NCBI GenBank assembly: GCA_003136635.1
Contig: PLFD01000016.1
Coordinates: 1 to 64,000 of the forward strand
Source: a candidate division FCPU426 bacterium
GTDB lineage: Bacteria; Oederibacteriota; Muellerivitia; Muellerivitales; Muellerivitaceae
Length of the DNA stretch: 64,000 bases
Reading direction: 5' to 3'
A program made the translations under genes and the position numbers. The notes under the pieces were generated by a model. The model was not told the DNA's origin, ran no database searches, and saw nothing but the letters and a program-made list of their open reading frames with translations. This document shows, in pieces, positions 17,531 through 26,003 of this stretch. Numbering within the stretch: position 1 is the stretch's first letter; each line of letters begins with the position of its first letter.

Positions 17531-17979
17531 CTGAGCCTGTTTTAAAGATTGAAATACTGCCCGGCAATGAGGATTTGAATTTACCCGCTTATGCCACGGA
17601 CGGCGCGGCTGGGTTGGATTTAAGGGCGGCCTTGACGGAACCATTTACTTTAAAGCCGGGCGAACGGGGCGTTATTTCTACCGGCCTTAAAATGGCGGTT
17701 CCTGCTGGATATGAAGGTTGTGTGAGGCCTCGAAGCGGTTTGGCCATGAAGCATGGTTTGACTTTGACAAACTCTCCCGGCACGATTGATTCGGACTATC
17801 GGGGTGAAGTAAAAATTTTAATGATTAATCTGGGTCAGGAACCGGTGGTTCTTCAGCGGGGCGACCGAATTGCCCAACTTCTCATTTCGCCGGTAGCTCA
17901 TACCCAAGTTATCAAGGTAGAAAGCCTGGACGATACGGCCCGCGGCGGGGGCGGTTTTGGACATACGGGCGTTCAATAA
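17527..17979 (+). CDS. dut: Deoxyuridine 5'-triphosphate nucleotidohydrolase
   Basis: Hydrolyses dUTP to dUMP and pyrophosphate, keeping uracil out of DNA and supplying thymidylate synthesis. The 150-residue trimeric dUTPase shows all five motifs: AGLDLRA, RPRSGLAMKHG, GTIDSDYRGE, RGDRIAQLLI and the C-terminal RGGGGFGHTG. The start is the GTG at 17527, overlapping the stop of the preceding gene. Length and motif spacing are standard. Confidence 0.97.
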   Translation: MTEPVLKIEILPGNEDLNLPAYATDGAAGLDLRAALTEPFTLKPGERGVISTGLKMAVPAGYEGCVRPRSGLAMKHGLTLTNSPGTIDSDYRGEVKILMINLGQEPVVLQRGDRIAQLLISPVAHTQVIKVESLDDTARGGGGFGHTGVQ

Positions 17980-18109
17980 GCAAACCTTTTACTTCCTGAA
18001 AAAAGCTTCTAAAACTTGCAAATGAAGCCAAAACCAACGAAGATTTAGCCTTCCTGAGGGGCTCTTGCCCGATCAAAGTTGAAATGAATCATTTAAAAGG
18101 AATTTCATC

Positions 18110-20443
18110 GTGAAACTCAAAGGGCTGATTTTAATCACCACCTTAGTGGCTTTGGGCTGTACGCCCAGGGCCATGGTCCAACAAAATCCTGCCACTTCTG
18201 GTGCGCCCGCTCCTGCCCCCGTTCTGGCACCGGCTTTGGTCAATGTGCATACGGTGGTCGGCGACCAGGATTATCAAATGGCTTTGAGCCATATTAACGG
18301 TGTTGAAGCGAGTGAAGCCAACGCGCGGGATTACCAAACCGTCGCCCAGTATCAATACAACCATTTGGATTTGTCCGGTGCTTTGAAGAACTACCAGTCC
18401 CTGACTTCTTTATCCGGTTCCCAGCAAGACCAGTCCCAGTACATGGTCGGGCAGATTTATTATGATCAGAAAAATTATTTGCCCGCGCTGGCGGCTTTTC
18501 AAAGCGTTATGAGCGGATATCCGGATTCGGTTTATGCCACCCAAAGCAGCCAAATGACCGAGTTCGTTTTGAATCATTTTTTAGGCTTGGACGACCTTCA
18601 AAGCTTTGTGACCAATTATTCGGACTCGCCCTTAAAATGCACGGCTCTATTTCAACTGGGCAACCGCGAGGCTCAGGCGGGCTTGCAACAGGAAGCTTAT
18701 GACCACTTAAATCATTTTGTTCAACAATGCCCGAATGACGCTTCGGCGGCATCGGCGCAAACCCTTATTAAGTCTTTGCAGGTGAAAAACACTTTAAATA
18801 AGACCTGGCGTATCGGGGTTCTGGTTCCCACGACGGGCCGATATAAGTCTTTTGGCGAATCGGTTTTGAATGGGGCTTTATTAGCCGCCGAGGAAGCGGA
18901 ACAGTCCGGCGCGACCCACAACATGGTGACGGTGGTGGTGCGGGATACGGGGGGAGACTCGGTTAAGGCCGCGAAAGTTTTTCAGGATATGACCGCGGAT
19001 AACAGCCTGGACGCGATTGTAGGGCCGGTGTTGCCCGCCGAATTTAGCGTGGTGGGTGCTTTAGCGAATCAGCAAAAGATTACGATGATTTGTCCCTCGG
19101 ACCCCCATGACGGACTTTCGACTTTAGGACCCTATTTGTTCAGCAACAGCATGACCAACGAAATGCAGGGACGAGCCATGGCGAAATATGCCATCGCGCA
19201 TTTGGGCTTTAAGCAGTTTGGCATTTTGGCGCCGGACGACAGCGACAGTAATAATTACGGTAATACCTTGGCTGAATCTTTCGGAGACGCCATTAAGGCC
19301 GGAGGAGCGACCGTTGCCTCCATTCAAACTTATCCTTCCAACTCCACGGATTTTAGGGAACAGTTAGTGGCATTAGGCGGACAGGATCCGAACGCGGTCA
19401 AAGAAGGAGACCGTGAAGGAAAGCGCCGGTTAGATGACATCAATTATAAAATTGGAAAAGAAGTTGAAAAGATTTTGGTGTTGTCCAAAGACATCGCCGC
19501 ATCTCAACCCACAGTTGAAACGCCTACGCCTAACCCCTCTCAAACACCGACTCCGGTATCGGGCCCCGCCATCGATTTTGTGGTTTTGCCCGACGTTTTG
19601 AGCGCGGATAAAACGGAGCCGATAATTTCAAGCCCTCTGGGTGATACGGTTAAGACCGCCCTGAAGGGTCAAACTTCTTACGCGGTTCGAGGCGATGATT
19701 TAATCAAACAGTCCTTTACCCGTTTACCGAAGGGAACTGATTATCCTCAAACCGGGGAGCAATGGGGTGATGTGGCTCAAGACACTCAGGCTTCTTTGAT
19801 TATTACGATGCAGGTATACGATGACCAATCCAAGGATCCGGTTTTTGGCCCCACCTGGCTTTATGGTATTCACTTTGAAGCTTATCAAATCGATCCATCG
19901 ACCAGAAGTTTGACGAAAATTTATCAGAATAAAATTTTATACAACGCCATCAAGCCGACTATCGCGGCGCAGAATACGGACAATATTCAAGCGCTTTACT
20001 TGCCGGGTCATACGGCGGTGGAGATACCCCAAATCGCTTCCCAGGTTCATTTTTACGGTTTGAATCCCGTGCTGTTGGGTGGTCATTTATGGGAAAACGA
20101 CGCGGTGCGCCAAGAAGGCGGCAAAGACGTGGAAGGCTCTTACTATGTGACGGGTTTTTATGTGGATAGCACCCAGGGCAAAGTGAAGAAATTCGCTGAT
20201 GATTTTCTGAAACGCTTTAACAAGCGGCCCGACCTTTTGGCGGCCCAAAGCTATGACGCGATGAATTTGATGCTCAAGGCCACTTTAATGTCGTCCACCC
20301 GCGATGATATTCGCGCCAACCTCTTGGCTATTACCAATTATGATGGGGTTACTGGCACGACCACTTTTGGCGGTCATGGCGAGGCGGACAAGCTGGTGCC
20401 GGTGCTGAAAATTCAAAATGGCCAACTTCAACAGGTTCAATAG
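18110..20443 (+). CDS. LpoA-like lipoprotein: TPR plus receptor domain
   Basis: A 777-residue lipoprotein: lipobox LVALGC with C17, TPR-like helices to about residue 220, then a type-1 periplasmic-binding fold (RIGVLVPTTGRYKSFGESVLNGALLAAEE and VGPVLPAEFSVVGALAN). The combination is that of penicillin-binding-protein activators (LpoA/YraM) or of orphan branched-chain amino-acid receptor-like lipoproteins. A region at about residues 425-625 interrupts the fold: a Thr/Pro linker (PTPNPSQTPTPVSG) and a separate domain. The fold resumes at ALYLPGHTAVEIPQIASQ. The start is GTG at 18110. It probably acts at the outer membrane in cell-wall synthesis; this is inferred from architecture only. Confidence 0.75.
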   Translation: MKLKGLILITTLVALGCTPRAMVQQNPATSGAPAPAPVLAPALVNVHTVVGDQDYQMALSHINGVEASEANARDYQTVAQYQYNHLDLSGALKNYQSLTSLSGSQQDQSQYMVGQIYYDQKNYLPALAAFQSVMSGYPDSVYATQSSQMTEFVLNHFLGLDDLQSFVTNYSDSPLKCTALFQLGNREAQAGLQQEAYDHLNHFVQQCPNDASAASAQTLIKSLQVKNTLNKTWRIGVLVPTTGRYKSFGESVLNGALLAAEEAEQSGATHNMVTVVVRDTGGDSVKAAKVFQDMTADNSLDAIVGPVLPAEFSVVGALANQQKITMICPSDPHDGLSTLGPYLFSNSMTNEMQGRAMAKYAIAHLGFKQFGILAPDDSDSNNYGNTLAESFGDAIKAGGATVASIQTYPSNSTDFREQLVALGGQDPNAVKEGDREGKRRLDDINYKIGKEVEKILVLSKDIAASQPTVETPTPNPSQTPTPVSGPAIDFVVLPDVLSADKTEPIISSPLGDTVKTALKGQTSYAVRGDDLIKQSFTRLPKGTDYPQTGEQWGDVAQDTQASLIITMQVYDDQSKDPVFGPTWLYGIHFEAYQIDPSTRSLTKIYQNKILYNAIKPTIAAQNTDNIQALYLPGHTAVEIPQIASQVHFYGLNPVLLGGHLWENDAVRQEGGKDVEGSYYVTGFYVDSTQGKVKKFADDFLKRFNKRPDLLAAQSYDAMNLMLKATLMSSTRDDIRANLLAITNYDGVTGTTTFGGHGEADKLVPVLKIQNGQLQQVQ

Positions 20444-20451
20444 GAGCTTTT

Positions 20452-22146
20452 GTGGCTGATAATTCCAAATTCGTTCCTCCCAAGGGCATGCGCGACTGGC
20501 TGCCGCAGGAAACCCTTTTACGTCAAAAACTTATCCGTCTCATCGAAAGCCACTACCAGCTTTATGGTTTTCAGCCCATTGATACGCCCGTCATGGAAAA
20601 TATTGAAGTGTTGCAGGGTAAGGGCGGCGGTGAGAACGAGAAGTTGATGTTTAAGGTTCAAAAACGTGGAGAAGAATATTCCAACGATATTGAAATTTTG
20701 AAATTAGTAGAATGGGTAAAAACTTTGGTTCCGTTTATTGAGTCTATAGATTTTTCAACTAACAGTTCCGAGATAACGAAATCTAAGCTTGAGGATTTAA
20801 AATTAGCAATAAGAAATGTTGAAATTGAATTTTCTAATATAGAACTTAATGTTCCTGGACTTGTGTTAGATCAAAATGATTTACAAGACAAGTTTGATTC
20901 GCTAACTAAACGCCAAAAAATCCAATTGCTTATTAGGTTTATTAGGAATTTTGAAAATAACAGTCCTAATCAGTTTACGATGGGCATCATTAGGGCATTA
21001 GTGAAAAAACTGTCGCAAGAATTTAGTTCAATACCTGTTGATATCTCTGGTGATATGGGTCTCCGCTTTGATATGACCGTTCCTTTGGCACGCTATTACG
21101 GGAATCATACCAACGAATTACCTAAGCCCTTCCGTTGTTATCACGTCGGTCCCGTATGGCGGGCCGACCGTCCTCAAAAAGGCCGCTTCCGTGAGTTTTA
21201 CCAATGCGACATCGATATTGTGGGCAATCCTTCAAGCTCTTGCGAAGTTGAGTTGTTGTTGGCTACAGACCGTGTTTTAAAAGCGCTCGATATTGGAAAG
21301 TTTAAAATACGTATTAGTCATAAAGAACTCTTGTCTTCTGTTCTACAAGTTTTGGGTGTTGAATCTCAGTTCGTTCCAAAGATTGCTACTGCTATTGACA
21401 AGCTTGATAAATTGCCCAGAGACACGGTGAGAGAAGAAATAAGAAAGTCGGGGATCTCGCCCGACGTTTTTGAAACTATTTGGACAAATGTAATTGAACT
21501 TTCACTTGATAAATGGGGAAGTCCATATTTTCATGAGACGTTTTCAAATACTTTGTTGGGCAGCCAAGTTGAATTAATTGAAAAAGCAGTTAAAGAAATA
21601 AATCCATCGGCAAATGTTGTTTTCGACCCTCTCTTGGTTCGTGGCTTCGACTATTACACTGGTCCTGTATTTGAGATCAATGTGGAAGACAAAGACTTTA
21701 CTTTCTCGATTGGTGGCGGGGGACGATATGACGGTCTTGTTGAAAAATTGGGTGGACCTAAGAATACCCCGGCGGTGGGATTGTCACTAGGGTTTGAACG
21801 CATCTTGACTATTTTGATGGAACGAGGGAATTGGGCTTCTGAAGTATTAAAAACTAGAGTTAATACTGTTTATGTTGTTAATGACGGAAAGACTGAAAAA
21901 GACATTCAGATTTTAGCTGAAACCCTTCGTTCTCACGGTATCGCGGTCGAAACGGGTTTGGAAAAGAAAGACAAAGTGAAGCAGTTCGTGGCGGCGCAGG
22001 CTAATGGCTTGGAATATGCCATTGCGGACTTTGTGCCGGGCGCCCAAACCTTTAAGGTTCGTCAGCTTTCAAGTCGCCAAGATATCGAAATGAACGTAGA
22101 ACAGCTGAAAGCACGACTACCAATTTATAAGGGTTTTTTGAGTTAA
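20452..22146 (+). CDS. hisS: Histidyl-tRNA synthetase with internal insertion
   Basis: Charges tRNA-His. Class II motifs are clear: GMRDWLPQE at the N-terminus, motif 2 around WRADRPQKGRFREFYQCD, the histidine loop LVRGFDYYTGPVFE, and motif 3 GLSLGFERIL, with the C-terminal anticodon-binding domain after it. At 564 residues it is longer than the family norm (about 420-500). Residues about 76-200 form an insertion between KVQKRGEE and DMGLRFDMTVP, where relatives have only a short loop. The inserted DNA (about 20677-21051) is more AT-rich than its flanks. The start is GTG at 20452 after AGGAG. Confidence 0.95.
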   Translation: MADNSKFVPPKGMRDWLPQETLLRQKLIRLIESHYQLYGFQPIDTPVMENIEVLQGKGGGENEKLMFKVQKRGEEYSNDIEILKLVEWVKTLVPFIESIDFSTNSSEITKSKLEDLKLAIRNVEIEFSNIELNVPGLVLDQNDLQDKFDSLTKRQKIQLLIRFIRNFENNSPNQFTMGIIRALVKKLSQEFSSIPVDISGDMGLRFDMTVPLARYYGNHTNELPKPFRCYHVGPVWRADRPQKGRFREFYQCDIDIVGNPSSSCEVELLLATDRVLKALDIGKFKIRISHKELLSSVLQVLGVESQFVPKIATAIDKLDKLPRDTVREEIRKSGISPDVFETIWTNVIELSLDKWGSPYFHETFSNTLLGSQVELIEKAVKEINPSANVVFDPLLVRGFDYYTGPVFEINVEDKDFTFSIGGGGRYDGLVEKLGGPKNTPAVGLSLGFERILTILMERGNWASEVLKTRVNTVYVVNDGKTEKDIQILAETLRSHGIAVETGLEKKDKVKQFVAAQANGLEYAIADFVPGAQTFKVRQLSSRQDIEMNVEQLKARLPIYKGFLS

Positions 22147-22173
22147 TTGGCCCAAAAGCTTGTGTTATTATAC

Positions 22174-22194
22174 GGCCCCTTGAGGGGCCTTTTT
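22174..22194 (+). terminator. Rho-independent terminator after hisS
   Basis: GGCCCC-TTGA-GGGGCC (22174-22189) forms a 6-bp GC stem with a tetraloop and runs directly into five T residues. It lies between hisS and aspS, separating or attenuating their transcription. Confidence 0.85.
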
Positions 22195-22213
22195 CATTTA
22201 TAGGAGAAATCAC

Positions 22214-24004
22214 GTGGCGGAATTTTTAGGCGGTTGGAAAAGATCACATACCTGCGGCGACTTGCGCGTTTCGGACATCGGCAAAACAGTCATTCTCATG
22301 GGCTGGGTGCATCACCGCCGGGATCATGGCGGACTGGTGTTTGTGGACTTGCGCGACCGTTATGGTGTGACCCAAATTGTGTTTGACCCCCAATTGGCGG
22401 ACGCTGTTCATCAACAATCCCATTTGATCCGCAGTGAGTGGGTTTTGGCGATCAAAGGTGAAGTCACCAAACGCCCGGAAGGCACCATTAACCCGAAACT
22501 GCCGACGGGCGAAGTTGAAATTCGTTGTAACGAAGTGAAGGTTCTAAACTCATCGTTAACCCCCGTGTTTCCTATCGAAGACGATGTGGATGTGGCCGAG
22601 GAAGTTCGCCTGGAACACCGCTATTTAGACCTTCGCCGTCCCTCTATGAAAAACAAGCTCGTTTTGCGCCATAAGACGGCTCAAGCCATTCGCAACTACA
22701 TGAACGACCAGAATTTCCTCGAAATTGAGACACCCATTCTGATTAAGAACACTCCTGAAGGCGCTCGCGAGTATGTGGTGCCTAGCCGTATTTATCCGGG
22801 CAAGTTTTTCGTGCTGCCCCAGAGCCCGCAGATATTCAAACAGCTCTCCATGATTTCAGGGTTGGACCGCTATTACCAGATTGCCCGATGTTTCCGGGAT
22901 GAAGACCCCCGTGCCGACCGTCAGCCGGAATTTACCCAAGTCGACATCGAGATGTCTTTTATCGACGAGGACGACATCTATGGCGTCGGTGAAGGTGTCC
23001 TAAAAGCCATCTTCAAGGAAGTGCTGGGAGTAGATTTGAAAACACCTTTCCCCCACATTTCTTTCAACGAGGCGATGGATAAATATGGTTCAGACAAACC
23101 GGACTTGCGTTTTGACCTGCCGATGGTAAACGTAACCGCTATTGCGGCAAAGTCTGATTTCAAAGTATTTAAGGATGTGGTGACCCGCGGCGATGTGGTG
23201 AAAGCTCTCAACGCTAAGGGGTGCGCTGATTTTTCCCGCAAGGACTTGGAAGATTTGACGGCCTTCGTGGGCAAACACGGGGCCAAGGGTATGGCCTGGT
23301 TCAAAGTCAAAGACGGCAAACTTGATTCCAACATCACAAAGTATTTCACTGAAGAAGTTCAAAAAGAATTACTGACGGCCTTGAAGGGTGAAGAAGGAGA
23401 TATGTTCCTCTTTGGCGCGGACCACATTGATACGGTTAACGAATCGTTGGGAGCTTTGCGAGTTGAGATCGCCCGCCGCAAGGGTTTAATTGAAAAAGGG
23501 CCGAAGTGGGCTTTCTGCTGGGTAGTGGATATTCCTATGTTCGGTACGGATGAAAAGGGTCGTATCTTCTCGATGAACCATCCATTTACGTCTCCGAAGG
23601 AAGCGGATGTGAAATTACTGGATACGGACCCGATGAAAGCTTTGTCGAAGGGTTATGACATTGTCTTGAATGGTTTTGAATTGGGCGGGGGAAGTATTCG
23701 TATTCATGATATGGACTTGCAGTCCAAGATTTTCAAATTGCTTGATATCACCCCTGAAAAAGCTGAGGAACGTTTTGGGTTCTTGCTCAAGGCCCTTAGT
23801 TACGGCGCCCCTCCTCACGGCGGGATGGCCTTTGGGTTAGACCGGGTGGTGATGCTTTTGACCGGTGCCGCCAATATCCGGGAGGTCATTGCCTTCCCCA
23901 AGACGGCCAAGGCTACGGATCTGATGACAGGATCTCCTTCTTACATCGACGAAGATTTGATGAAAGAACTCAAAATTAAGATTGAGCTGGAAGATTTAAG
24001 CTAA
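22214..24004 (+). CDS. aspS: Aspartyl-tRNA synthetase
   Basis: Charges tRNA-Asp (and perhaps tRNA-Asn, since the bacterial type can be nondiscriminating). The 596 residues match the long bacterial AspRS with an N-terminal OB-fold, class II catalytic core and GAD insertion domain. Visible signatures are GWVHHRRDHGGLVFVDLRDR, RFRDEDPRADRQPEFTQVD-type motif 2 (CFRDEDPRADRQPEF), FPMTSPK-like FTSPKEAD, and motif 3 GLDRVVMLLTG. The start is GTG at 22214 behind AGGAG. It follows the hisS terminator by 20 bp. Confidence 0.97.
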   Translation: MAEFLGGWKRSHTCGDLRVSDIGKTVILMGWVHHRRDHGGLVFVDLRDRYGVTQIVFDPQLADAVHQQSHLIRSEWVLAIKGEVTKRPEGTINPKLPTGEVEIRCNEVKVLNSSLTPVFPIEDDVDVAEEVRLEHRYLDLRRPSMKNKLVLRHKTAQAIRNYMNDQNFLEIETPILIKNTPEGAREYVVPSRIYPGKFFVLPQSPQIFKQLSMISGLDRYYQIARCFRDEDPRADRQPEFTQVDIEMSFIDEDDIYGVGEGVLKAIFKEVLGVDLKTPFPHISFNEAMDKYGSDKPDLRFDLPMVNVTAIAAKSDFKVFKDVVTRGDVVKALNAKGCADFSRKDLEDLTAFVGKHGAKGMAWFKVKDGKLDSNITKYFTEEVQKELLTALKGEEGDMFLFGADHIDTVNESLGALRVEIARRKGLIEKGPKWAFCWVVDIPMFGTDEKGRIFSMNHPFTSPKEADVKLLDTDPMKALSKGYDIVLNGFELGGGSIRIHDMDLQSKIFKLLDITPEKAEERFGFLLKALSYGAPPHGGMAFGLDRVVMLLTGAANIREVIAFPKTAKATDLMTGSPSYIDEDLMKELKIKIELEDLS

Positions 24005-24057
24005 CCAAACCGGCTTCGCCAAGTCCCCTTCGGGGTGTCGAAAGTTGACAAACCGGC

Positions 24058-24338
24058 ATTGTGCCACCCGATTGTGCCATTGTGCCAATCGGTTGCCGGA
24101 GTGGCACAATGGCACAATACCGGGGTTTGGCACAATCAGGCTATTTGGCACAATCGTGGAACAATCAACCCGGCAGGCTTAAGTCCGAATTCCAATGATT
24201 ATTAAACCCTTTTATTATTAGGGATTAATCGATAGTCCTTGTGCCAACCTATTGTGCCATTGTGCCAACCGGTCGCCGAAGTGGCACAATACTTGGACTT
24301 GGCACAATCAGGCTATTTGGCACAATCGGTGGCACAAT
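24058..24338. repeat. Array of 14 ATTGTGCCA/TGGCACAAT elements in two units
   Basis: In the 509-bp gap between aspS and phoH the 9-mer ATTGTGCCA occurs forward at 24058, 24071 and 24079, and inverted at 24102, 24110, 24128 and 24146. It occurs again forward at 24238 (first base changed), 24251 and 24259, and inverted at 24282, 24300, 24318 and 24330. The second set repeats the first at a period of 180 bp, dropping to 172 bp after loss of one overlapping copy. Inverted copies are spaced by 18 bp. Three forward and four inverted copies per unit allow each unit to fold into alternative hairpins. No ORF crosses it. Its role is unknown. Confidence 0.9.
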
Positions 24339-24398
24339 CCGGATAAGGGACGGGCATAGCCAATTTGCCTCGCTTTGCCTCTTTTTTTAGGGTCTTTC

Positions 24399-24427
24399 TT
24401 GACGAATTTTCATCCCAAACCCATAAT
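24399..24427 (+). promoter_or_regulatory. Sigma-70 promoter before phoH
   Basis: TTGACG (24399-24404), a 17-base spacer and CATAAT (24422-24427), a good match. Transcription would begin near 24434, upstream of a terminator-like hairpin and then of phoH. Confidence 0.65.
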
Positions 24428-24450
24428 AAAGCCCGATTGGATTCCCCCTG

Positions 24451-24489
24451 AACTCTCCTTTCTCGATGGTTGGGAAAGGGGAGTTTTTT
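24451..24489 (+). terminator. Terminator-like hairpin in the phoH leader
   Basis: AACTCTCCTTTC (24451-24462) pairs with GAAAGGGGAGTT (24474-24485) as a 12-bp stem with one T-G pair and an 11-base loop, followed by a run of T (24484-24489). It lies after the promoter at 24399-24427 and 24 bp before the phoH start, so it may be an attenuator or the end of a short RNA of about 55 nt. It could also just end aspS transcripts. Confidence 0.75.
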
Positions 24490-24513
24490 ATTTAACCCAA
24501 ATTTGAAGCTAAA

Positions 24514-25545
24514 ATGGCGGAAAAACCAGATAATCCAAGCCATTTGGAGGATGAACCCTTGTCGCAAGTTGTCAGCCGTCGAATTACTTTGGACGATAAT
24601 CAGGAATCCATGCAGTTATTTGGGGATAAAGATAAAACCCTCAATTTGCTGAGAGATTCCTTTGCCATTACGCTGATTGCCAGGGGTAATGAAATCATCC
24701 TTTCGGGAGAACCCATCGAGGTTTCCCACGCCACTCAGGTGATCGAAGGCCTCCGAGACCAATTAAAACGGGGCGCTCAGGAAGGCTATTTAACCACCGG
24801 GGCGGTACAGCGCTTTATTGACGAAGCCAAGGGCGGGGCCGCGCCGAAATCCCCGGAAGATGATCACGAAACCATTTTGATTTCGGCCCGTAAAAAAGCC
24901 ATTCAAGCTCGAACCGAGAACCAACAAAAATATGTTGAGGCCATCAAGAACAATGACATTGTTTTTGGGATGGGCCCCGCCGGAACGGGTAAAACCTATC
25001 TGGCAATGGCTATGGCGATAGCGGCGTTGCGCAACGGCGAAGTAGAGCGGTTGATATTGACCCGCCCGGCGGTAGAGGCGGGGGAAAAGCTGGGGTTTTT
25101 ACCCGGGGACTTGCAGGACAAAGTAGACCCTTATTTGCGCCCCCTCTATGACGCGCTTTACGACATGGTGGAGTATGAAAAACTTCAAAAACTGTTTCAA
25201 CAAAGAGTGGTGGAAGTGGCGCCGTTGGCTTATATGCGCGGACGGACCCTGTCGAACGCCTTTATTGTTTTGGATGAGGCGCAAAATACCAGTCCCGAAC
25301 AGATGAAAATGTTTTTAACCCGTATGGGAAACGGCTCCAAAATTGTCGTGACCGGTGATGGAACACAAATTGATTTGCCCATTGGAAAAAACTCGGGACT
25401 TTTAGAAGTGCAAAAGATTTTGTCGAAGGTGAAGGGAATTGAGTTTATTACCTTCAATTCAAAAGATGTGGTGCGCCACCGATTGGTTCAAAACATAGTG
25501 GAAGCGTACACCGTGCATGATGAGAAAAAAGAGAAGACTTCTTGA
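24514..25545 (+). CDS. phoH: PhoH-family ATPase
   Basis: A 343-residue PhoH-like ATPase linked in many bacteria to RNA metabolism and always close to ybeY. The N-terminal 100 residues resemble the KH-like part of the family. The Walker A motif GPAGTGKTYLA and Walker B FIVLDEAQN flank TRPAVEAGEKLGFLPGDL, a PhoH hallmark. The ATG at 24514 has only a weak ribosome site, and a TTG start nearer the conserved region (24559) is possible. Its stop overlaps the ybeY start (TTGA), and the cluster phoH-ybeY-corC-PHP-era continues without gaps. Confidence 0.92.
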   Translation: MAEKPDNPSHLEDEPLSQVVSRRITLDDNQESMQLFGDKDKTLNLLRDSFAITLIARGNEIILSGEPIEVSHATQVIEGLRDQLKRGAQEGYLTTGAVQRFIDEAKGGAAPKSPEDDHETILISARKKAIQARTENQQKYVEAIKNNDIVFGMGPAGTGKTYLAMAMAIAALRNGEVERLILTRPAVEAGEKLGFLPGDLQDKVDPYLRPLYDALYDMVEYEKLQKLFQQRVVEVAPLAYMRGRTLSNAFIVLDEAQNTSPEQMKMFLTRMGNGSKIVVTGDGTQIDLPIGKNSGLLEVQKILSKVKGIEFITFNSKDVVRHRLVQNIVEAYTVHDEKKEKTS

Positions 25546-25997
25546 AAATATTAATTCGATCATCGGTAAAGCCGAAACCGGTTACGGATATTTGGCTCAA
25601 AGAGTTGGCATCCCAAGCGGTGAAAGCGGTTAAAGGCGCAAGGTTCGAGCTTAAGGCGGAATTGTCGATTGTTTTAACCAACGACGCTGAAGTTAAAAAA
25701 CTGAACCGCATTTATCGCGGCAAAAACAAAACGACCGACGTGCTTTCGTTTCCACTATTGGAAGGTAAGAAGTTTCCGGCGGGATTGAAAGAAAATGTGG
25801 CGCTCGGTGATGTAGTGGTGAGTGTGCCGCAAACCAAGCGTCAGGCTTTAGAGGCCGGAAAACCATTTAAAGCGGAATTAGCTCTTTTGGTGGTTCATGG
25901 GGTTTTACATCTTTTAGGTTATGACCACGTCACATTGACGCAGGAGAAAAAGATGTTCGCGCTGCAGGATTCTCTTTTGAAGAAATTTGGAGTTTAG
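25542..25997 (+). CDS. ybeY: Endoribonuclease YbeY (16S rRNA maturation)
   Basis: Zinc-dependent endoribonuclease involved in 16S rRNA 3'-end maturation and ribosome quality control. The zinc signature HxxxHxxGYDH is present as HGVLHLLGYDH near residue 125, and the earlier NRxYRGKNKTTDVLSFPL block is conserved. The 151-residue length is typical. The start is TTG at 25542 overlapping the phoH stop. The phoH-ybeY-corC-era order is widespread in bacteria. Confidence 0.96.
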   Translation: MKILIRSSVKPKPVTDIWLKELASQAVKAVKGARFELKAELSIVLTNDAEVKKLNRIYRGKNKTTDVLSFPLLEGKKFPAGLKENVALGDVVVSVPQTKRQALEAGKPFKAELALLVVHGVLHLLGYDHVTLTQEKKMFALQDSLLKKFGV

Positions 25998-26003
25998 GGA
26001 TCA

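Noticed and set aside
24058..24338. CRISPR array
   Set aside because: Repeats are 9-mers in both orientations, without unique spacers of constant length and without cas genes.
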